Origin: Goekera deserti | GTDB taxonomy: Bacteria; Actinomycetota; Actinomycetes; Mycobacteriales; Geodermatophilaceae | DNA: 64,000 nt | Reading direction: 5' to 3' | NCBI RefSeq assembly: GCF_010685995.1 | Contig: NZ_JAAGWK010000025.1 | Span: forward strand, 109,814 to 173,813 | Part shown: positions 10,319-19,288 of the stretch, piece after piece | Numbering within the stretch: the first letter of the stretch is position 1 | Layout: each line of letters begins with the position of its first letter | Position numbers and translations under genes: made by a program | The notes under the pieces: model-generated | The model's input: the letters and a program-made list of their open reading frames with translations, nothing else | What the model was told of the DNA's origin: nothing | Databases searched by the model: none

Positions 10319-12067
10319 GTGCTGTTGCGGATGTCGACCCTGTTCCTGCGGACCCTGCGCGACGACCCGGCCGACGCCGAGGTCCCGAGCCACCGCCTGC
10401 TCGCCCGCGGTGGCTACATCCGCCGCGCCGCCCCCGGCGGGTTCACCTGGCTGCCGCTGGGCTGGCGGGTGTTCCGAAACGTGGAGCGCGTCGTCCGCGA
10501 GGAGATGGACGCGATGGGCGCGCAGGAGGTGCACTTCCCGGCGCTGCTGCCGCGGGAGCCCTACGAGGCGACCGGCCGCTGGACCGAGTACGGGCCGAAC
10601 ATCTTCCGGCTGCAGGACAGGCGCGGCAACGACTTCCTCCTCGCGCCCACGCACGAGGAGATGTTCACCCTGCTGGTCAAGGACCTGTACGGCTCCTACA
10701 AGGACCTGCCGCTGTCGATCTACCAGATCCAGACCAAGTACCGGGACGAGGCACGGCCCCGGGCGGGGCTGTTCCGCGGCCGTGAGTTCACCATGAAGGA
10801 CAGCTACTCCTTCGACGTCGACGACGCCGGGCAGGAGCGCTCCTACCAGGCGCACCGGGACGCCTACGAGCGGATCTTCGCCCGCCTCGGGCTGGAGTAC
10901 GTGATCGTGGCGGCCACGTCCGGGGCGATGGGCGGGTCGCGCAGCGAGGAGTTCCTCACCCCGCTGGCGATCGGGGAGGACACCTTCGTCCGCTCACCCG
11001 GCGGGTACGCCGCCAACGTGGAGGCCGTGACCACCGTCGTGCCCGAGTCGATCCCGTTCGAGGGGCTGGCCGAGGCACACGTCGAGGACACCCCCGACAC
11101 CCCGACCATCGACACCCTGGTCACCGTGGCGAACGAGCGCTTCCCGGACGCCGGGTACACCGCCGCCTCGACCCTGAAGAACGTCGTGGTCACCTTGGTC
11201 CACCCCGACGGACGGCGCGAGCCCCTGGTGATCGGGCTGCCCGGCGACCGCGAGGTGGACGCCAAGCGGCTGGAGGCGCAGGTGTCCCCGGCCGAGATCG
11301 AGCCCTTCACCGACTTCGCCGCCCACCCCGACCTGGTCAAGGGCTACATCGGCCCGCAGGTGCTCGGCACCCAGGGCAAGGCAGGCATCCGCTACCTGGT
11401 CGACCCCCGCGTCGTGCCCGGCTCGCGGTGGATCACCGGCGCGAACGAGCCCGGCCGGCACGTCTTCGACCTCGTCGCCGGCCGTGACTTCACCTGGGAC
11501 GGCGTCGTCGAGGCCGCCGAGGTGCGCGCCGGTGACCCCGCGCCCGACGGCTCCGGCCCGCTGGAGCTCGCCCGCGGCGTCGAGATGGCGCACGTGTTCG
11601 CCCTGGGGCGGAAGTACGCCGAGGCACTGGACCTCAAGGTGCTCGACGAGAACGGCAAGCTCGTCACCGTCACCATGGGCTCCTACGGTGTCGGCGTCTC
11701 CCGGGCGGTCGCCGCGATCGCCGAGTCCCACCACGACGAGCTGGGCCTGGTCTGGCCGCGGGAGATCGCGCCCGCCGACGTGCACGTCGTGGCCACCGGC
11801 AAGGACGCCGCGGTGTTCGAGGCGGCACGGTCACTGGCCGACGAGCTGGTCGCGGCCGGGCTCACGGTGCTCTACGACGACCGGCCGAAGGTGTCCCCGG
11901 GCGTGAAGTTCAAGGACGCCGAACTGCTCGGCATGCCGACGATCGTGACGGTCGGCCGCGGGCTGGCCGAGGGCACCATCGAGCTGCGCGACCGGGCGAC
12001 CGGCGAGCGCGAGGAGGTCCCGGTCGCCGACGGTGCCGCCCGCGTGCTGGCCGCCGTCCGCGGCTGA
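10319..12067 (+). CDS. proS: Prolyl-tRNA synthetase
   Basis: Class II aminoacyl-tRNA synthetase charging tRNA-Pro in the cytoplasm. The 582-residue length and the insertion between motifs 2 and 3 (about residues 225-400) mark the bacterial form with the editing domain that clears Ala-tRNA-Pro. Motif 2 is [16 protein letters not shown], motif 3 is [14 protein letters not shown], and the anticodon-binding domain is at the C-terminus ([13 protein letters not shown]). GTG at 10319 is used because related proteins begin similarly; ATG at 10331 is an alternative. It converges with the VOC gene eleven bases downstream. Confidence 0.96.
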   Translation: MLLRMSTLFLRTLRDDPADAEVPSHRLLARGGYIRRAAPGGFTWLPLGWRVFRNVERVVREEMDAMGAQEVHFPALLPREPYEATGRWTEYGPNIFRLQDRRGNDFLLAPTHEEMFTLLVKDLYGSYKDLPLSIYQIQTKYRDEARPRAGLFRGREFTMKDSYSFDVDDAGQERSYQAHRDAYERIFARLGLEYVIVAATSGAMGGSRSEEFLTPLAIGEDTFVRSPGGYAANVEAVTTVVPESIPFEGLAEAHVEDTPDTPTIDTLVTVANERFPDAGYTAASTLKNVVVTLVHPDGRREPLVIGLPGDREVDAKRLEAQVSPAEIEPFTDFAAHPDLVKGYIGPQVLGTQGKAGIRYLVDPRVVPGSRWITGANEPGRHVFDLVAGRDFTWDGVVEAAEVRAGDPAPDGSGPLELARGVEMAHVFALGRKYAEALDLKVLDENGKLVTVTMGSYGVGVSRAVAAIAESHHDELGLVWPREIAPADVHVVATGKDAAVFEAARSLADELVAAGLTVLYDDRPKVSPGVKFKDAELLGMPTIVTVGRGLAEGTIELRDRATGEREEVPVADGAARVLAAVRG

Positions 12068-12078
12068 CCCGTCGCCGG

Positions 12079-12495
12079 TCAGCCGGCGACGAGCTCGACC
12101 TCGAAGCCGTCGGCGTCCTCCAGGTAGGCGGCCCGGTGCCCGGGTCCGCCGGCCCAGGGGTGCTGGTCGGGGTACAGCAGTCGCCATCCGTGGGACGGCG
12201 CCTCGGCCACCAGGCCGTCGAGCCGGCCGGCCGGCACGTGGAAGGCCACGTGGTTCAGTCCGGGCGTCCGCCGCTCGTGCCGGTCGCCGGCCAGGGCGGG
12301 GGACTGCTCCACCACCACGTACACCCCGCCCAGCCGCCACGAACGCCCGTGCTCCCATGACTGGTGGAGGCTGCAGCCCAGCGCCGTCAGCAGCCAGCCC
12401 CAGGACCGGGTCGCTCGGCCGAGGTCCGGCACCCACAGCTCCAGATGGTGCAGCAGTCCCGCGCTGGCGGTGAGCGGTCCGTCGTCGTCTGGCAT
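12079..12495 (-). CDS. VOC (glyoxalase/dioxygenase) superfamily protein
   Basis: A 138-residue protein of the vicinal-oxygen-chelate fold. The N-terminal half carries [17 protein letters not shown] and the second half GLNHVAFHV and [12 protein letters not shown], the positions where His and Glu usually bind a metal. Members include glyoxalase I, fosfomycin-resistance enzymes and ring-cleaving dioxygenases; the substrate cannot be inferred. ATG at 12495 is chosen because upstream in-frame sequence runs into the rpsP upstream region and lacks the fold. Transcribed against proS and divergently from rpsP. Confidence 0.8.
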   Translation of the reverse strand: MPDDDGPLTASAGLLHHLELWVPDLGRATRSWGWLLTALGCSLHQSWEHGRSWRLGGVYVVVEQSPALAGDRHERRTPGLNHVAFHVPAGRLDGLVAEAPSHGWRLLYPDQHPWAGGPGHRAAYLEDADGFEVELVAG

Positions 12496-12628
12496 GATGG
12501 TCAGTCGAACACGTCCGCGGGCGGCCCTCTCACCACCCCCGGCTCGTGTCCATCGCACCGCCCCGGCGTACCCCCACGCGTCCGTCCGGCGGGCACCCAC
12601 ACGTATCTCGAAAGGCACACCACACACC

Positions 12629-13099
12629 GTGGCCACCAAGATCAAGCTCATGCGCCTGGGCAAGATGCGCGCGCCGTACTACCGCATCGTCGTCGCCGAC
12701 GCGCGCACCAAGCGCGACGGCCGGTCGATCGAGACCATCGGCAAGTACCACCCCAAGGAGGACCCCTCCTTCATCGAGGTCGACACCGAGCGCGCCCAGT
12801 ACTGGCTCGGCGTCGGCGCCCAGCCCACCGAGGCAGTCGCCGCCATCTTCCGGGTGACCGGTGACTGGCAGAAGTTCAAGGGCGAGGCCGCGCCGCCGCC
12901 CATGCGGGTCGCCGCGCCCAAGGCCGACAAGAAGGCCATCTACGAGGAGGCCGCCCGCGCCGCCATGGGCGAGCCGGCCGCCGACGCGACCACCCCGAAG
13001 AAGAAGGCGGCCCCCAAGGCCGATGCGCCGGCCGAGGCGCCCGCCGCCGCCGAGGCACCGGCTGCCGAGGCGCCCGCCGCCGCGACGCCCGCCGAGTAA
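12629..13099 (+). CDS. rpsP: 30S ribosomal protein S16
   Basis: Small-subunit protein needed for 30S assembly. The first 85 or so residues are classical S16 ([32 protein letters not shown]). The protein is 156 residues long because of an Ala/Pro/Lys-rich disordered tail, common in actinobacteria. The GTG at 12629 gives the exact S16 N-terminus; the AAAGG upstream is rather far (about 13 bases). First gene of the rpsP-khpA-rimM-trmD-NUDIX cluster; the 133 bases between the VOC gene and this start must hold its promoter, but I see no clear hexamers. Confidence 0.97.
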   Translation: MATKIKLMRLGKMRAPYYRIVVADARTKRDGRSIETIGKYHPKEDPSFIEVDTERAQYWLGVGAQPTEAVAAIFRVTGDWQKFKGEAAPPPMRVAAPKADKKAIYEEAARAAMGEPAADATTPKKKAAPKADAPAEAPAAAEAPAAEAPAAATPAE

Positions 13100-13102
13100 G
13101 AC

Positions 13103-13339
13103 GTGCTCGAAGAAGCGCTCGAGCACCTGGTCAAGGGCATCGTCGACAACCCCGACGACGTGACCGTGGACCTGGTCACCGGTCGCCGCGGCAAGACGCT
13201 CGAGGTCCGGGTCCACCCCGACGACCTCGGCAAGGTGATCGGCCGCAGCGGCCGCACCGCCAAGGCGCTGCGCCAGGTCATGACCGGTGTCGGTGGACGC
13301 GGCCTGCGGGTCGACGTCGTCGACACCGACGGGCGCTGA
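13103..13339 (+). CDS. khpA: KH-domain RNA-binding protein KhpA (YlqC)
   Basis: A 78-residue single KH domain, the partner of KhpB in many Gram-positive bacteria, where the pair binds many RNAs and influences cell division. The GxxG loop is GRSG in GKVIGRSGRTAKALR. It starts three bases after the rpsP stop, an order (rpsP-khpA-rimM-trmD) conserved across Gram-positives. Confidence 0.93.
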   Translation: MLEEALEHLVKGIVDNPDDVTVDLVTGRRGKTLEVRVHPDDLGKVIGRSGRTAKALRQVMTGVGGRGLRVDVVDTDGR

Positions 13340-13374
13340 GCACCGGCCCGTCCGGCACCGCTCCCCCGGACACC

Positions 13375-13875
13375 GTGGTGGTCGGCCGTATCGGCCGACC
13401 CCACGGGGTCCGCGGTCTGGTGACCGTCGACGTCCGCACCGACGACCCCGACCTCCGGTTCGCCCCGGGCTCGGTCCTGCTCACCGACCCGCCGCAGCGC
13501 GGGCCGCTGACCGTCACCGACAAGCGCTGGCACAGCGGCACGCTGCTGCTGGGCATCGAGGGCGTGCACGACCGGGAGACCGCCGAGGCCGTGCGCAACA
13601 CCCAGCTGCTGGTCGAGGTCGCCGACCTCCCGCCGCTGGAGGACCCCGACGTCTTCTACGACCACCAGCTGGTCGGCCTGTCCGCCCGGCTCACCGACGG
13701 GACACCGGTCGGGGTGGTCACCGCCGTCCGGCACGACGCCAACGAGCTGCTCGTGGTCGCCCGCGAGGAGGGCGGCGAGCTGCTGGTGCCCTTCGTGTCT
13801 GCGATCGTGCCCACGGTCGACCTGGCCGGCGGGTTCGTGGTCCTCGACCCGCCCGAGGGCCTGCTGGAGCTGTGA
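13375..13875 (+). CDS. rimM: Ribosome maturation factor RimM
   Basis: Assembly factor that binds S19 and helps mature the 3' domain of 16S rRNA. 166 residues: N-terminal beta-barrel beginning VVVGRIGRPHGVRG, the family signature, and a C-terminal PRC-barrel (EDPDVFYDHQLVGL to the end). The start is somewhat uncertain: two GTG codons lie side by side at 13375 and 13378 and no strong ribosome binding site is seen. It ends four bases before trmD. Confidence 0.94.
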   Translation: MVVGRIGRPHGVRGLVTVDVRTDDPDLRFAPGSVLLTDPPQRGPLTVTDKRWHSGTLLLGIEGVHDRETAEAVRNTQLLVEVADLPPLEDPDVFYDHQLVGLSARLTDGTPVGVVTAVRHDANELLVVAREEGGELLVPFVSAIVPTVDLAGGFVVLDPPEGLLEL

Positions 13876-13879
13876 GCTC

Positions 13880-14683
13880 GTGCGCATCGACGTCCTGACG
13901 ATCTTCCCCGAGTACCTGGCCCCGCTGTCCCAGTCGCTGCTCGGCAAGGCGACCGCCCGGGGGCTGGTCAGCATCGGGGTGCACGACCTGCGGCAGTGGA
14001 CCGACGACGTGCACCGCACCGTCGACGACTCCCCGTACGGCGGTGGCCCGGGCATGGTCATGCGGGCCGAGCCGTGGGGGCGTGCGCTGGAGTCGGTCCG
14101 CCTGCCCGGCGCCCGGCTCGTCGTCCCCACGCCGGCTGGGCGGCCGTTCACCCAGCAGGTCGCGGCCCGCTGGGCCACCGAGCCCGCCCTGGTGTTCGCG
14201 TGCGGCCGCTACGAGGGCATCGACCAGCGGGTCGCCGACTGGGCCGCCGAAGCCGGACCGGTCGAGGAGGTGTCCATCGGTGACTACGTGCTCGCCGGTG
14301 GCGAGTCCGCCGTCCTGGTCATGGTGGAGGCGGTGACCCGGCTGCTGCCCGGGGTGGTGGGCAACGCCGAGTCGGTCGAGTTCGACTCGCACGCCGACGG
14401 CCTGCTGGAGGGGCCGTCCTACACCCGTCCGGCTTCCTGGCGCGGGCACGACGTCCCCCCGGTCCTCCTCTCCGGGGACCACGCCGGCATCGCCCGGTGG
14501 CGGCGTGAGCAGTCGCTGCGCCGGACGGCGCAGCGGCGTCCGGACCTGGTGGCGCAGCTGGACTCCGCGAGCCTGACCGCGGCCGAGCAGCTGGTGCTCG
14601 ACCGGTTCCTCGCCGACGACGACGCCGCCGACGCAGGGTCGCCCGGGTCGCCTGCCGGTCGGGAGCCGGGCGGCTCCCGGTGA
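13880..14683 (+). CDS. trmD: tRNA (guanine-N1)-methyltransferase TrmD
   Basis: SPOUT-class enzyme making m1G37 in tRNAs, which prevents +1 frameshifting. 267 residues: begins RIDVLTIFPEY, with substrate loop SPYGGGPGMVM, and the trefoil-knot SAM site in CGRYEGIDQRV and SIGDYVLAGGE. The last 15 residues are a disordered Gly/Pro/Ser extension. Starts with GTG; its stop codon overlaps the NUDIX start. Confidence 0.97.
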   Translation: MRIDVLTIFPEYLAPLSQSLLGKATARGLVSIGVHDLRQWTDDVHRTVDDSPYGGGPGMVMRAEPWGRALESVRLPGARLVVPTPAGRPFTQQVAARWATEPALVFACGRYEGIDQRVADWAAEAGPVEEVSIGDYVLAGGESAVLVMVEAVTRLLPGVVGNAESVEFDSHADGLLEGPSYTRPASWRGHDVPPVLLSGDHAGIARWRREQSLRRTAQRRPDLVAQLDSASLTAAEQLVLDRFLADDDAADAGSPGSPAGREPGGSR

Positions 14684-15177
14684 GCAGCTGGGTCCGCCCG
14701 ACCAGCCGGGTGGTGGTGCTCGACCCGGACGGCCGGGTGCTGCTGCTCGGCTCCCGCTACGACGACGCCGGTCACCTCGACGCCGAGGTGCAGCGCTGGT
14801 ACACCCCGGGCGGGGGCGTCGAGGACGGTGAGACCCTGCGTGCCGCCGCCGCCCGCGAGCTCGCCGAGGAGGTGGGGCTGGCCGTGGACCCCGCTGCGCT
14901 GGAGGGGCCGGTCTGGCTGCGCCGGCACGTCGGTGAGCTCCTCGGCGTGACGATCGACTCCCGGGAGACCTACTTCGTCGCCCGGGACGTCGTGCACGAG
15001 GTGGACGTCGCCGGCCGCACCGCCGACGAGGCGGCGGCCGACGAGCCGCACCGGTGGTGGACGCCGGCCGAGATCGCCCGGGACGACGCCCGGTTCGTGC
15101 CCGCCGGGCTGGCCGAGCTGCTGCCCCGGGTGATCGCCGGGCCGTGGGCCGGGCCGCCGCAGGTCGTCGACTGCTGA
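14680..15177 (+). CDS. NUDIX hydrolase
   Basis: A 165-residue hydrolase of nucleoside diphosphates linked to another moiety. The NUDIX box is complete: GGGVEDGETLRAAAARELAE followed by EVGL, supplying the metal-binding glutamates. The substrate is unknown; possibilities are oxidised nucleotides or nucleotide sugars. Its GTG start overlaps the trmD stop by four bases, placing it in the rpsP-trmD operon, and it lies just before the rplS leader. Confidence 0.85.
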   Translation: MSSWVRPTSRVVVLDPDGRVLLLGSRYDDAGHLDAEVQRWYTPGGGVEDGETLRAAAARELAEEVGLAVDPAALEGPVWLRRHVGELLGVTIDSRETYFVARDVVHEVDVAGRTADEAAADEPHRWWTPAEIARDDARFVPAGLAELLPRVIAGPWAGPPQVVDC

Positions 15178-15364
15178 GAGCCGGTGTGGTGGGTCCCGCA
15201 TTCGGCAGGACGACGGTGGTGTGGCACAGTAGAGAGCTGCTGCAGGCCGTCGGCGCACGTCGACGGTGGCTCCCCACCCGGAGCGCAGCCCCCGGTACGG
15301 ATCCACCCGGCCACCGCCTGCCCGTACCGCCCACGAGCCACTGCTAGGACTGAGGACTGCTGCG
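15178..15364 (+). promoter_or_regulatory. Leader and promoter region of rplS
   Basis: 187 non-coding bases before rplS. An 8-bp inverted repeat, CGGTACGG at 15293-15300 and CCGTACCG at 15322-15329, could fold into a stem with a 21-base loop in the leader. L19 genes are often autoregulated through their leaders, but no known motif is recognised. A ribosome binding site is only weakly visible (GAGGACTGCTGCG before the ATG). Confidence 0.3.
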
Positions 15365-15721
15365 ATGAACACCCTGGACGCCCTCGACGCCGAGTCGCTG
15401 CGCGACGACATCCCCGACTTCCGCCCCGGTGACACCGTCAAGGTGCACGTGCGCGTGATCGAGGGCAACCGCTCCCGCATCCAGGTCTTCCAGGGTGCCG
15501 TCATCCGGCGTCAGGGCGGCGGGATCCGCGAGACGTTCACCGTCCGCAAGGTCAGCTTCGGCGTCGGTGTGGAGCGCACCTTCCCGGTGCACACCCCGGT
15601 CGTGGAGAAGATCGAGATCGTGACCCGCGGTGACGTCCGCCGGGCGAAGCTGTACTACCTCCGCGACCTGCGCGGCAAGGCCGCCAAGATCAAGGAGAAG
15701 CGCGAGCCCGTCTCGCGCTGA
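15365..15721 (+). CDS. rplS: 50S ribosomal protein L19
   Basis: Large-subunit protein at the 30S-50S interface. 118 residues, normal length, with the conserved core [39 protein letters not shown] and C-terminal [18 protein letters not shown]. The ATG at 15365 matches the family N-terminus. It follows the rpsP-rimM-trmD block as in most bacteria and is closed by a strong hairpin. Confidence 0.98.
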   Translation: MNTLDALDAESLRDDIPDFRPGDTVKVHVRVIEGNRSRIQVFQGAVIRRQGGGIRETFTVRKVSFGVGVERTFPVHTPVVEKIEIVTRGDVRRAKLYYLRDLRGKAAKIKEKREPVSR

Positions 15722-15731
15722 CACGACGGAT

Positions 15732-15768
15732 CGGACGGGCCGGCTGCGACGCGCAGCCGGCCCGTCCG
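15732..15768 (+). terminator. Strong hairpin terminator after rplS
   Basis: A 17-bp perfect stem (15732-15748 pairing with 15752-15768) with a three-base loop, eleven bases after the rplS stop. Very GC-rich and without a U-tract, like the other terminators in this window. Confidence 0.8.
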
Positions 15769-15811
15769 CGTCTCCGGGTCCTGACCCGGCCGGGCCGTAC
15801 GCTGGGCGCCG

Positions 15812-16906
15812 ATGAGCTCTGACCGGTCTGCCCGCCCCGGCGACCCGACCCCGGCTGCCGACGACCGCACACCCGACGCCTCCGGCGGCGGGCCCGAGCC
15901 CGAGGCGCAGTCCCCGGCCGACGCCGCGGGCGACGTGGCCGGCGAGCCGGACCGGGCGGTGGACGAGCCGCAGGCGTCCGCCCGCTCCCGCCGCCGCCGG
16001 CGCGCCGCGGCGGGGAACAGGTCCCTGCTCCGCGAGCTGCCCGTGCTGCTGGTGGTCGCCTTCGTCCTGGCGCTGCTGGTGAAGACCTTCCTGGTGCAGG
16101 CGTTCTTCATCCCGTCCGGCTCGATGGAGCGCACGCTGCACGGCTGCCCGGGCTGCACCGGTGACCGCGTGCTGGTGAACAAGGTGCCGTACTGGTTCGG
16201 CGAGCCGCAGCCCGGCGACATCGTCGTGTTCCGCGGCCCGGACACCTGGAGCCCGGAGATCTCCGTGGCCGCCCCGGACAACTGGCTGTCCTCCGCCCTG
16301 CTCACCGTCGGCCGCACGATCGGGGTGGCCCCGCCGAGCGAGGACGACTACGTGAAGCGCGTCATCGCCACCGGCGGTCAGACCGTCCAGTGCTGCAACA
16401 GCGAGGGCCGGGTGACCGTCGACGGGGAGCCGCTCGACGAGCCGTACATCTTCGAGCCCAAGCCGCTGGCGAGCCGCTCGTTCGGCCCGGTCACCGTGCC
16501 CGAGGGGCGGCTGTGGGTGATGGGTGACCACCGGTCGGCGTCCGCGGACTCCACCGCACACGTCACCGACCGCTACGCGGGCACGATCGCGGTGGACGAC
16601 GTGATCGGCAAGGCGGCGCTCATCGTCTGGCCGCTCGACCGTTTCGGCGTCCTGGACTCCCCGGACATCCAGGGCGTGGAACAGGCGGCCGCCGCCGGGG
16701 CCGGGATGGCCACGGTGGCGCCCCACGCGCTGGGGCTGGCGGTGGCCGTGCCGGTGACCCGGTGGCGGCGCCGGGCTGGTGGTCGGCGTGCCAGGACCGG
16801 CCGGGGGCTGCGGCTGAGCGGGCCGTCCCGGCGGCCGCCGGGCACCGGGTGGCGGCGCAGCCGCCCGGCGCCGCGCACGCGACCGGGCCGCGAGACGCCC
16901 GGCTGA
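15812..16906 (+). CDS. lepB: Type I signal peptidase LepB
   Basis: Membrane serine protease that removes signal peptides from exported proteins. 364 residues: disordered, charged N-terminal segment (1-70); one membrane helix (about 75-97); catalytic Ser104 in FIPSGSMERTL; catalytic Lys182 in DDYVKRVIATGG; C-terminal MGDHRSASADS box. The last 70 residues are very Arg-rich and follow a hydrophobic stretch (GMATVAPHALGLAVAV), suggesting a second anchor with a basic tail. A TACGCT -10-like hexamer ends eight bases before the ATG, so the mRNA may be leaderless. Sits between rplS and an orphan regulator. Confidence 0.93.
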   Translation: MSSDRSARPGDPTPAADDRTPDASGGGPEPEAQSPADAAGDVAGEPDRAVDEPQASARSRRRRRAAAGNRSLLRELPVLLVVAFVLALLVKTFLVQAFFIPSGSMERTLHGCPGCTGDRVLVNKVPYWFGEPQPGDIVVFRGPDTWSPEISVAAPDNWLSSALLTVGRTIGVAPPSEDDYVKRVIATGGQTVQCCNSEGRVTVDGEPLDEPYIFEPKPLASRSFGPVTVPEGRLWVMGDHRSASADSTAHVTDRYAGTIAVDDVIGKAALIVWPLDRFGVLDSPDIQGVEQAAAAGAGMATVAPHALGLAVAVPVTRWRRRAGGRRARTGRGLRLSGPSRRPPGTGWRRSRPAPRTRPGRETPG

Positions 16907-16964
16907 CCGCCCACCGCCCCCCCTCGTCGGGGTGCGCCGGGAACGGTGACACCCGCGAGAGCCA

Positions 16965-16993
16965 TTGACGGAATGGTCGCGGAAAAGTATTCG
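16965..16993 (+). promoter_or_regulatory. Sigma-70-type promoter candidate for the response-regulator gene
   Basis: TTGACG at 16965-16970, a 17-base spacer, and TATTCG at 16988-16993, in an unusually AT-rich stretch for this window. It would give a transcript leader of about 75 bases containing the inverted repeat at 17035-17051. The -35 is good and the -10 is weak. Confidence 0.45.
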
Positions 16994-17034
16994 CGTTCAT
17001 TCGTTCAAGTACTCTGTTCACCCGGTCGATGGAG

Positions 17035-17051
17035 TTGTTGAGAGTCAACAA
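17035..17051. promoter_or_regulatory. Operator-like inverted repeat in the response-regulator leader
   Basis: TTGTTGA-GAG-TCAACAA is a perfect 7-bp inverted repeat with a three-base centre, AT-rich against its surroundings, 23 bp upstream of the start codon and downstream of the promoter candidate. Position and symmetry suggest a dimeric regulator, possibly the encoded LuxR-type protein itself (inference). Confidence 0.45.
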
Positions 17052-17074
17052 GGCCGCGAACGGAGAAACGAACT

Positions 17075-17779
17075 GTGTCCGAAACAATGGCGAGTGCACC
17101 CCGCGGGGTCACCCGCGTGCTCCTGCTCGCTGACGCCCCGGTCCTTCGTCGTGGCTTGATCAGCATGATCAACGAGACCGCGGGCATGCAGTCGGTCGGC
17201 ACCCCCGGCGAGCTGCGCCGGGCGCTGACTCTGGTCGAGTCGGCCCGCCCCGACGCCGTCGTCGTCGAGCTCGGCTCCGGCCGCCCCGCGACGCTGAACG
17301 CCTGCCGCGACATCCGCCGCCGCTTCCCCCGCGTGGCCATCATCGCCCTGGCCACCTCCGAGGACCCGGCCGTGGTCAACGAGGCGCTCGCCGCCGGTGT
17401 GAAGAGCTACCTGATGATCAACGCCTCCGCCACCCTGCTGGGCTGGGCCGTGCTGGCCGCCCGCGCCGGCCGCACCGTCGTCGACCCGCAGATCCGCCGC
17501 GTGGAGCCCTCCGCCGCTCCGGCGGTCAAGGAGCTCACCCCGGAGATCCCGCTGACCCGCCGCGAGTCCGACGTCCTGGACGAGCTGCTGCAGGGCCAGT
17601 CGAACCGGCAGATCGGCACCAACCTGTTCATCAGCGAGGACACCGTCAAGTCCCACGTCAAGGCCATCCTGCGCAAGCTGGGTGCCCGCGACCGGGCGCA
17701 CGCCGTCTCGCTGGTGCTCTCGGCCCGCAACCCGGTCTGCACCTGCGGTCGGCAGAGCCTGACCCCCGCCGCCCTCTGA
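17075..17779 (+). CDS. Atypical NarL/LuxR-type response regulator (receiver without phosphorylation site)
   Basis: 234 residues: receiver-like domain (about 13-130) joined to a LuxR-type helix-turn-helix (about 157-220, with LTRRESDVLDELLQGQSNRQI and ISEDTVKSHVKAILRKLGA). The receiver has lost key residues: the phosphoacceptor Asp position is Glu65 in PDAVVVELGSG, the conserved Lys is replaced in SYLMINAS, and only one of the acidic pair remains (LADAP). It therefore probably works without phosphorylation, perhaps locked on by Glu65 or controlled by a ligand or partner. A short Cys-containing tail (VCTCGRQS) follows. No histidine kinase is adjacent. GTG start after GGAGAAA. Confidence 0.85.
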   Translation: MSETMASAPRGVTRVLLLADAPVLRRGLISMINETAGMQSVGTPGELRRALTLVESARPDAVVVELGSGRPATLNACRDIRRRFPRVAIIALATSEDPAVVNEALAAGVKSYLMINASATLLGWAVLAARAGRTVVDPQIRRVEPSAAPAVKELTPEIPLTRRESDVLDELLQGQSNRQIGTNLFISEDTVKSHVKAILRKLGARDRAHAVSLVLSARNPVCTCGRQSLTPAAL

Positions 17780-17834
17780 CCCCCGCCGCTCGCTGACGCG
17801 GCGGCACCTGGACCCTCCTCCCGCTCTCGCGCGG

Positions 17835-17868
17835 GGGACGGGCTGTCTCCTCCTCAGCAGCCCGTCCC
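17835..17868 (+). terminator. Hairpin terminator candidate after the response regulator
   Basis: An 11-bp perfect stem (GGGACGGGCTG with CAGCCCGTCCC) around a 12-base pyrimidine-rich loop, 55 bases after the stop codon. Confidence 0.6.
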
Positions 17869-18038
17869 GCCCCCGGGGCAGGTGAGCCCGGCTCCGTGCC
17901 GGGCCACCACACTCCCGTCCACCTGCGGCGCCGGTGTCGATCCCGACGTCGCGGAGAGGGGCGGACCGCGAGCCGGTCGCCGCACCCGCGGCGGCCGGCT
18001 CGCACCCCGTGGTGGCCGTGCCGCCGACCGGCACCGCC

Positions 18039-18068
18039 CGGACGACGGCCGCCGGTGCGTCGTAGTCT
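18039..18068 (+). promoter_or_regulatory. Promoter candidate for rnhB (possibly leaderless)
   Basis: CGGACG at 18039-18044, an 18-base spacer and TAGTCT at 18063-18068. The -10 ends nine bases before the rnhB ATG, and no ribosome binding site is visible there, so transcription probably starts at or next to the initiation codon. The rest of the 298-base gap before rnhB holds only the terminator at 17835-17868. Confidence 0.35.
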
Positions 18069-18077
18069 CGGACGGCG

Positions 18078-18914
18078 ATGGCCGCTCCACCCCGAACCGC
18101 CTCCGCTCCTGATGCCGACCGGCTCTGGACGATGGAGTCCGCGCTGCGCCGTCGCGGCTTCCGCGCCGTCGCCGGGGTCGACGAGGCCGGCCGCGGTGCC
18201 TGCGCCGGGCCCCTCGTGGCCGCTGCCTGCGTGCTGCCGGCCGGGCGGCGGGGCCGCGTGCCGGGGCTCGCGGACTCCAAGCTGCTCACCGCTGCCGCCC
18301 GGGAGCGGGTCTACACCGAGGTGGTCGACCGCGCCGTGGCCTGGTCGGTGGTGGTCATGCCGGTGCCCGACCTCGACGCGCGGGGCATGCACGTCACCAA
18401 CATCGAGGCACTGCGCCGGGCGGTGCACACCCTGCCCACCTCGGTGGACTACGTGCTCAGCGACGGCTTCCCGGTCGACGGCCTGGTGCAGCCGGCGCTG
18501 GCCGTCTGGAAGGGCGACCGGGTGGCGGCCTGCGTCGCCGCGGCGTCGGTGCTGGCGAAGGTGACCCGGGACCGGATGATGCTGGACCTGCACGAGCGGC
18601 ACCCCGGCTACGACTTCGACGTGCACAAGGGGTACGTGACCGAGCTGCACCGCACGGCCCTGGAGCGGTACGGACCCTGCCCGGAGCACCGCCGGCGCTA
18701 CGTCAACGTGGCGCGCGCCCAGGCGGTGCACGCCGCACGGGAGCGCCGCCTGTCGGCGGCGAGCGCGATGCACGATGATGGGCCGGTGGACGCATCCGGG
18801 GCGCAGGCGCGCCTGCCGGCACCCGGCCCCGCGTCTGCCGGCCACCGAACGGCCGGCCATCACGTGCCGCACCTGATGACGGAGTCCCCGACGCCCGTGG
18901 AGCACCTGCGATGA
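18078..18914 (+). CDS. rnhB: Ribonuclease HII
   Basis: Endonuclease that cuts RNA in RNA-DNA hybrids and at single ribonucleotides in DNA. Catalytic acidic motifs are present: GVDEAGRGACAGP (about residue 35), SDGF, and AASVLAKVTRDRMM with the final metal ligand. 278 residues, longer than usual because of a 55-residue Pro/Ala/His-rich C-terminal extension outside the fold. The stop overlaps the DUF2469 start by four bases, a pairing conserved in actinobacteria. Confidence 0.94.
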   Translation: MAAPPRTASAPDADRLWTMESALRRRGFRAVAGVDEAGRGACAGPLVAAACVLPAGRRGRVPGLADSKLLTAAARERVYTEVVDRAVAWSVVVMPVPDLDARGMHVTNIEALRRAVHTLPTSVDYVLSDGFPVDGLVQPALAVWKGDRVAACVAAASVLAKVTRDRMMLDLHERHPGYDFDVHKGYVTELHRTALERYGPCPEHRRRYVNVARAQAVHAARERRLSAASAMHDDGPVDASGAQARLPAPGPASAGHRTAGHHVPHLMTESPTPVEHLR

Positions 18915-19231
18915 GCACCGAGGACCTCGAGAAGTACGAGACCGAGATGGAGCTGCAGCTCTATCGCGAGTACAAGGACATCGTCCGCCAGTTCTCCTAC
19001 GTCGTGGAGACCGAGCGGCGCTTCTACCTCGCCAACTCCGTCGACCTGCAGGTCCGGGACGCCGGGGGAGAGGTGTACTTCGAGCTCAAGCTCTCCGACG
19101 CGTGGGTGTGGGACATGTACCGCCCCGCCCGGTTCGTGAAGAACGTGCGCGTGGTGACGTTCAAGGACGTCAACGTGGAGGAGCTGGACAAGCCCGACCT
19201 CGAGCTGCCGGAGAGTCCACGGCTGCCGTGA
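18911..19231 (+). CDS. DUF2469 family protein
   Basis: A 106-residue acidic protein nearly restricted to actinobacteria and almost always next to rnhB. It begins STEDLEKYETEMELQLYREY and contains conserved aromatic segments (ERRFYLANSVDLQ, LSDAWVWDMYRPARFVKNVRV). No catalytic motif or membrane segment is seen, and the function is unknown. ATG start overlaps the rnhB stop. Confidence 0.93.
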   Translation: MSTEDLEKYETEMELQLYREYKDIVRQFSYVVETERRFYLANSVDLQVRDAGGEVYFELKLSDAWVWDMYRPARFVKNVRVVTFKDVNVEELDKPDLELPESPRLP

Positions 19232-19288
19232 CCGGGCGCGTCCCATCCCGGGAGGCTGCACCCATCGGTGCCTGACCCGTCGGCGGCC

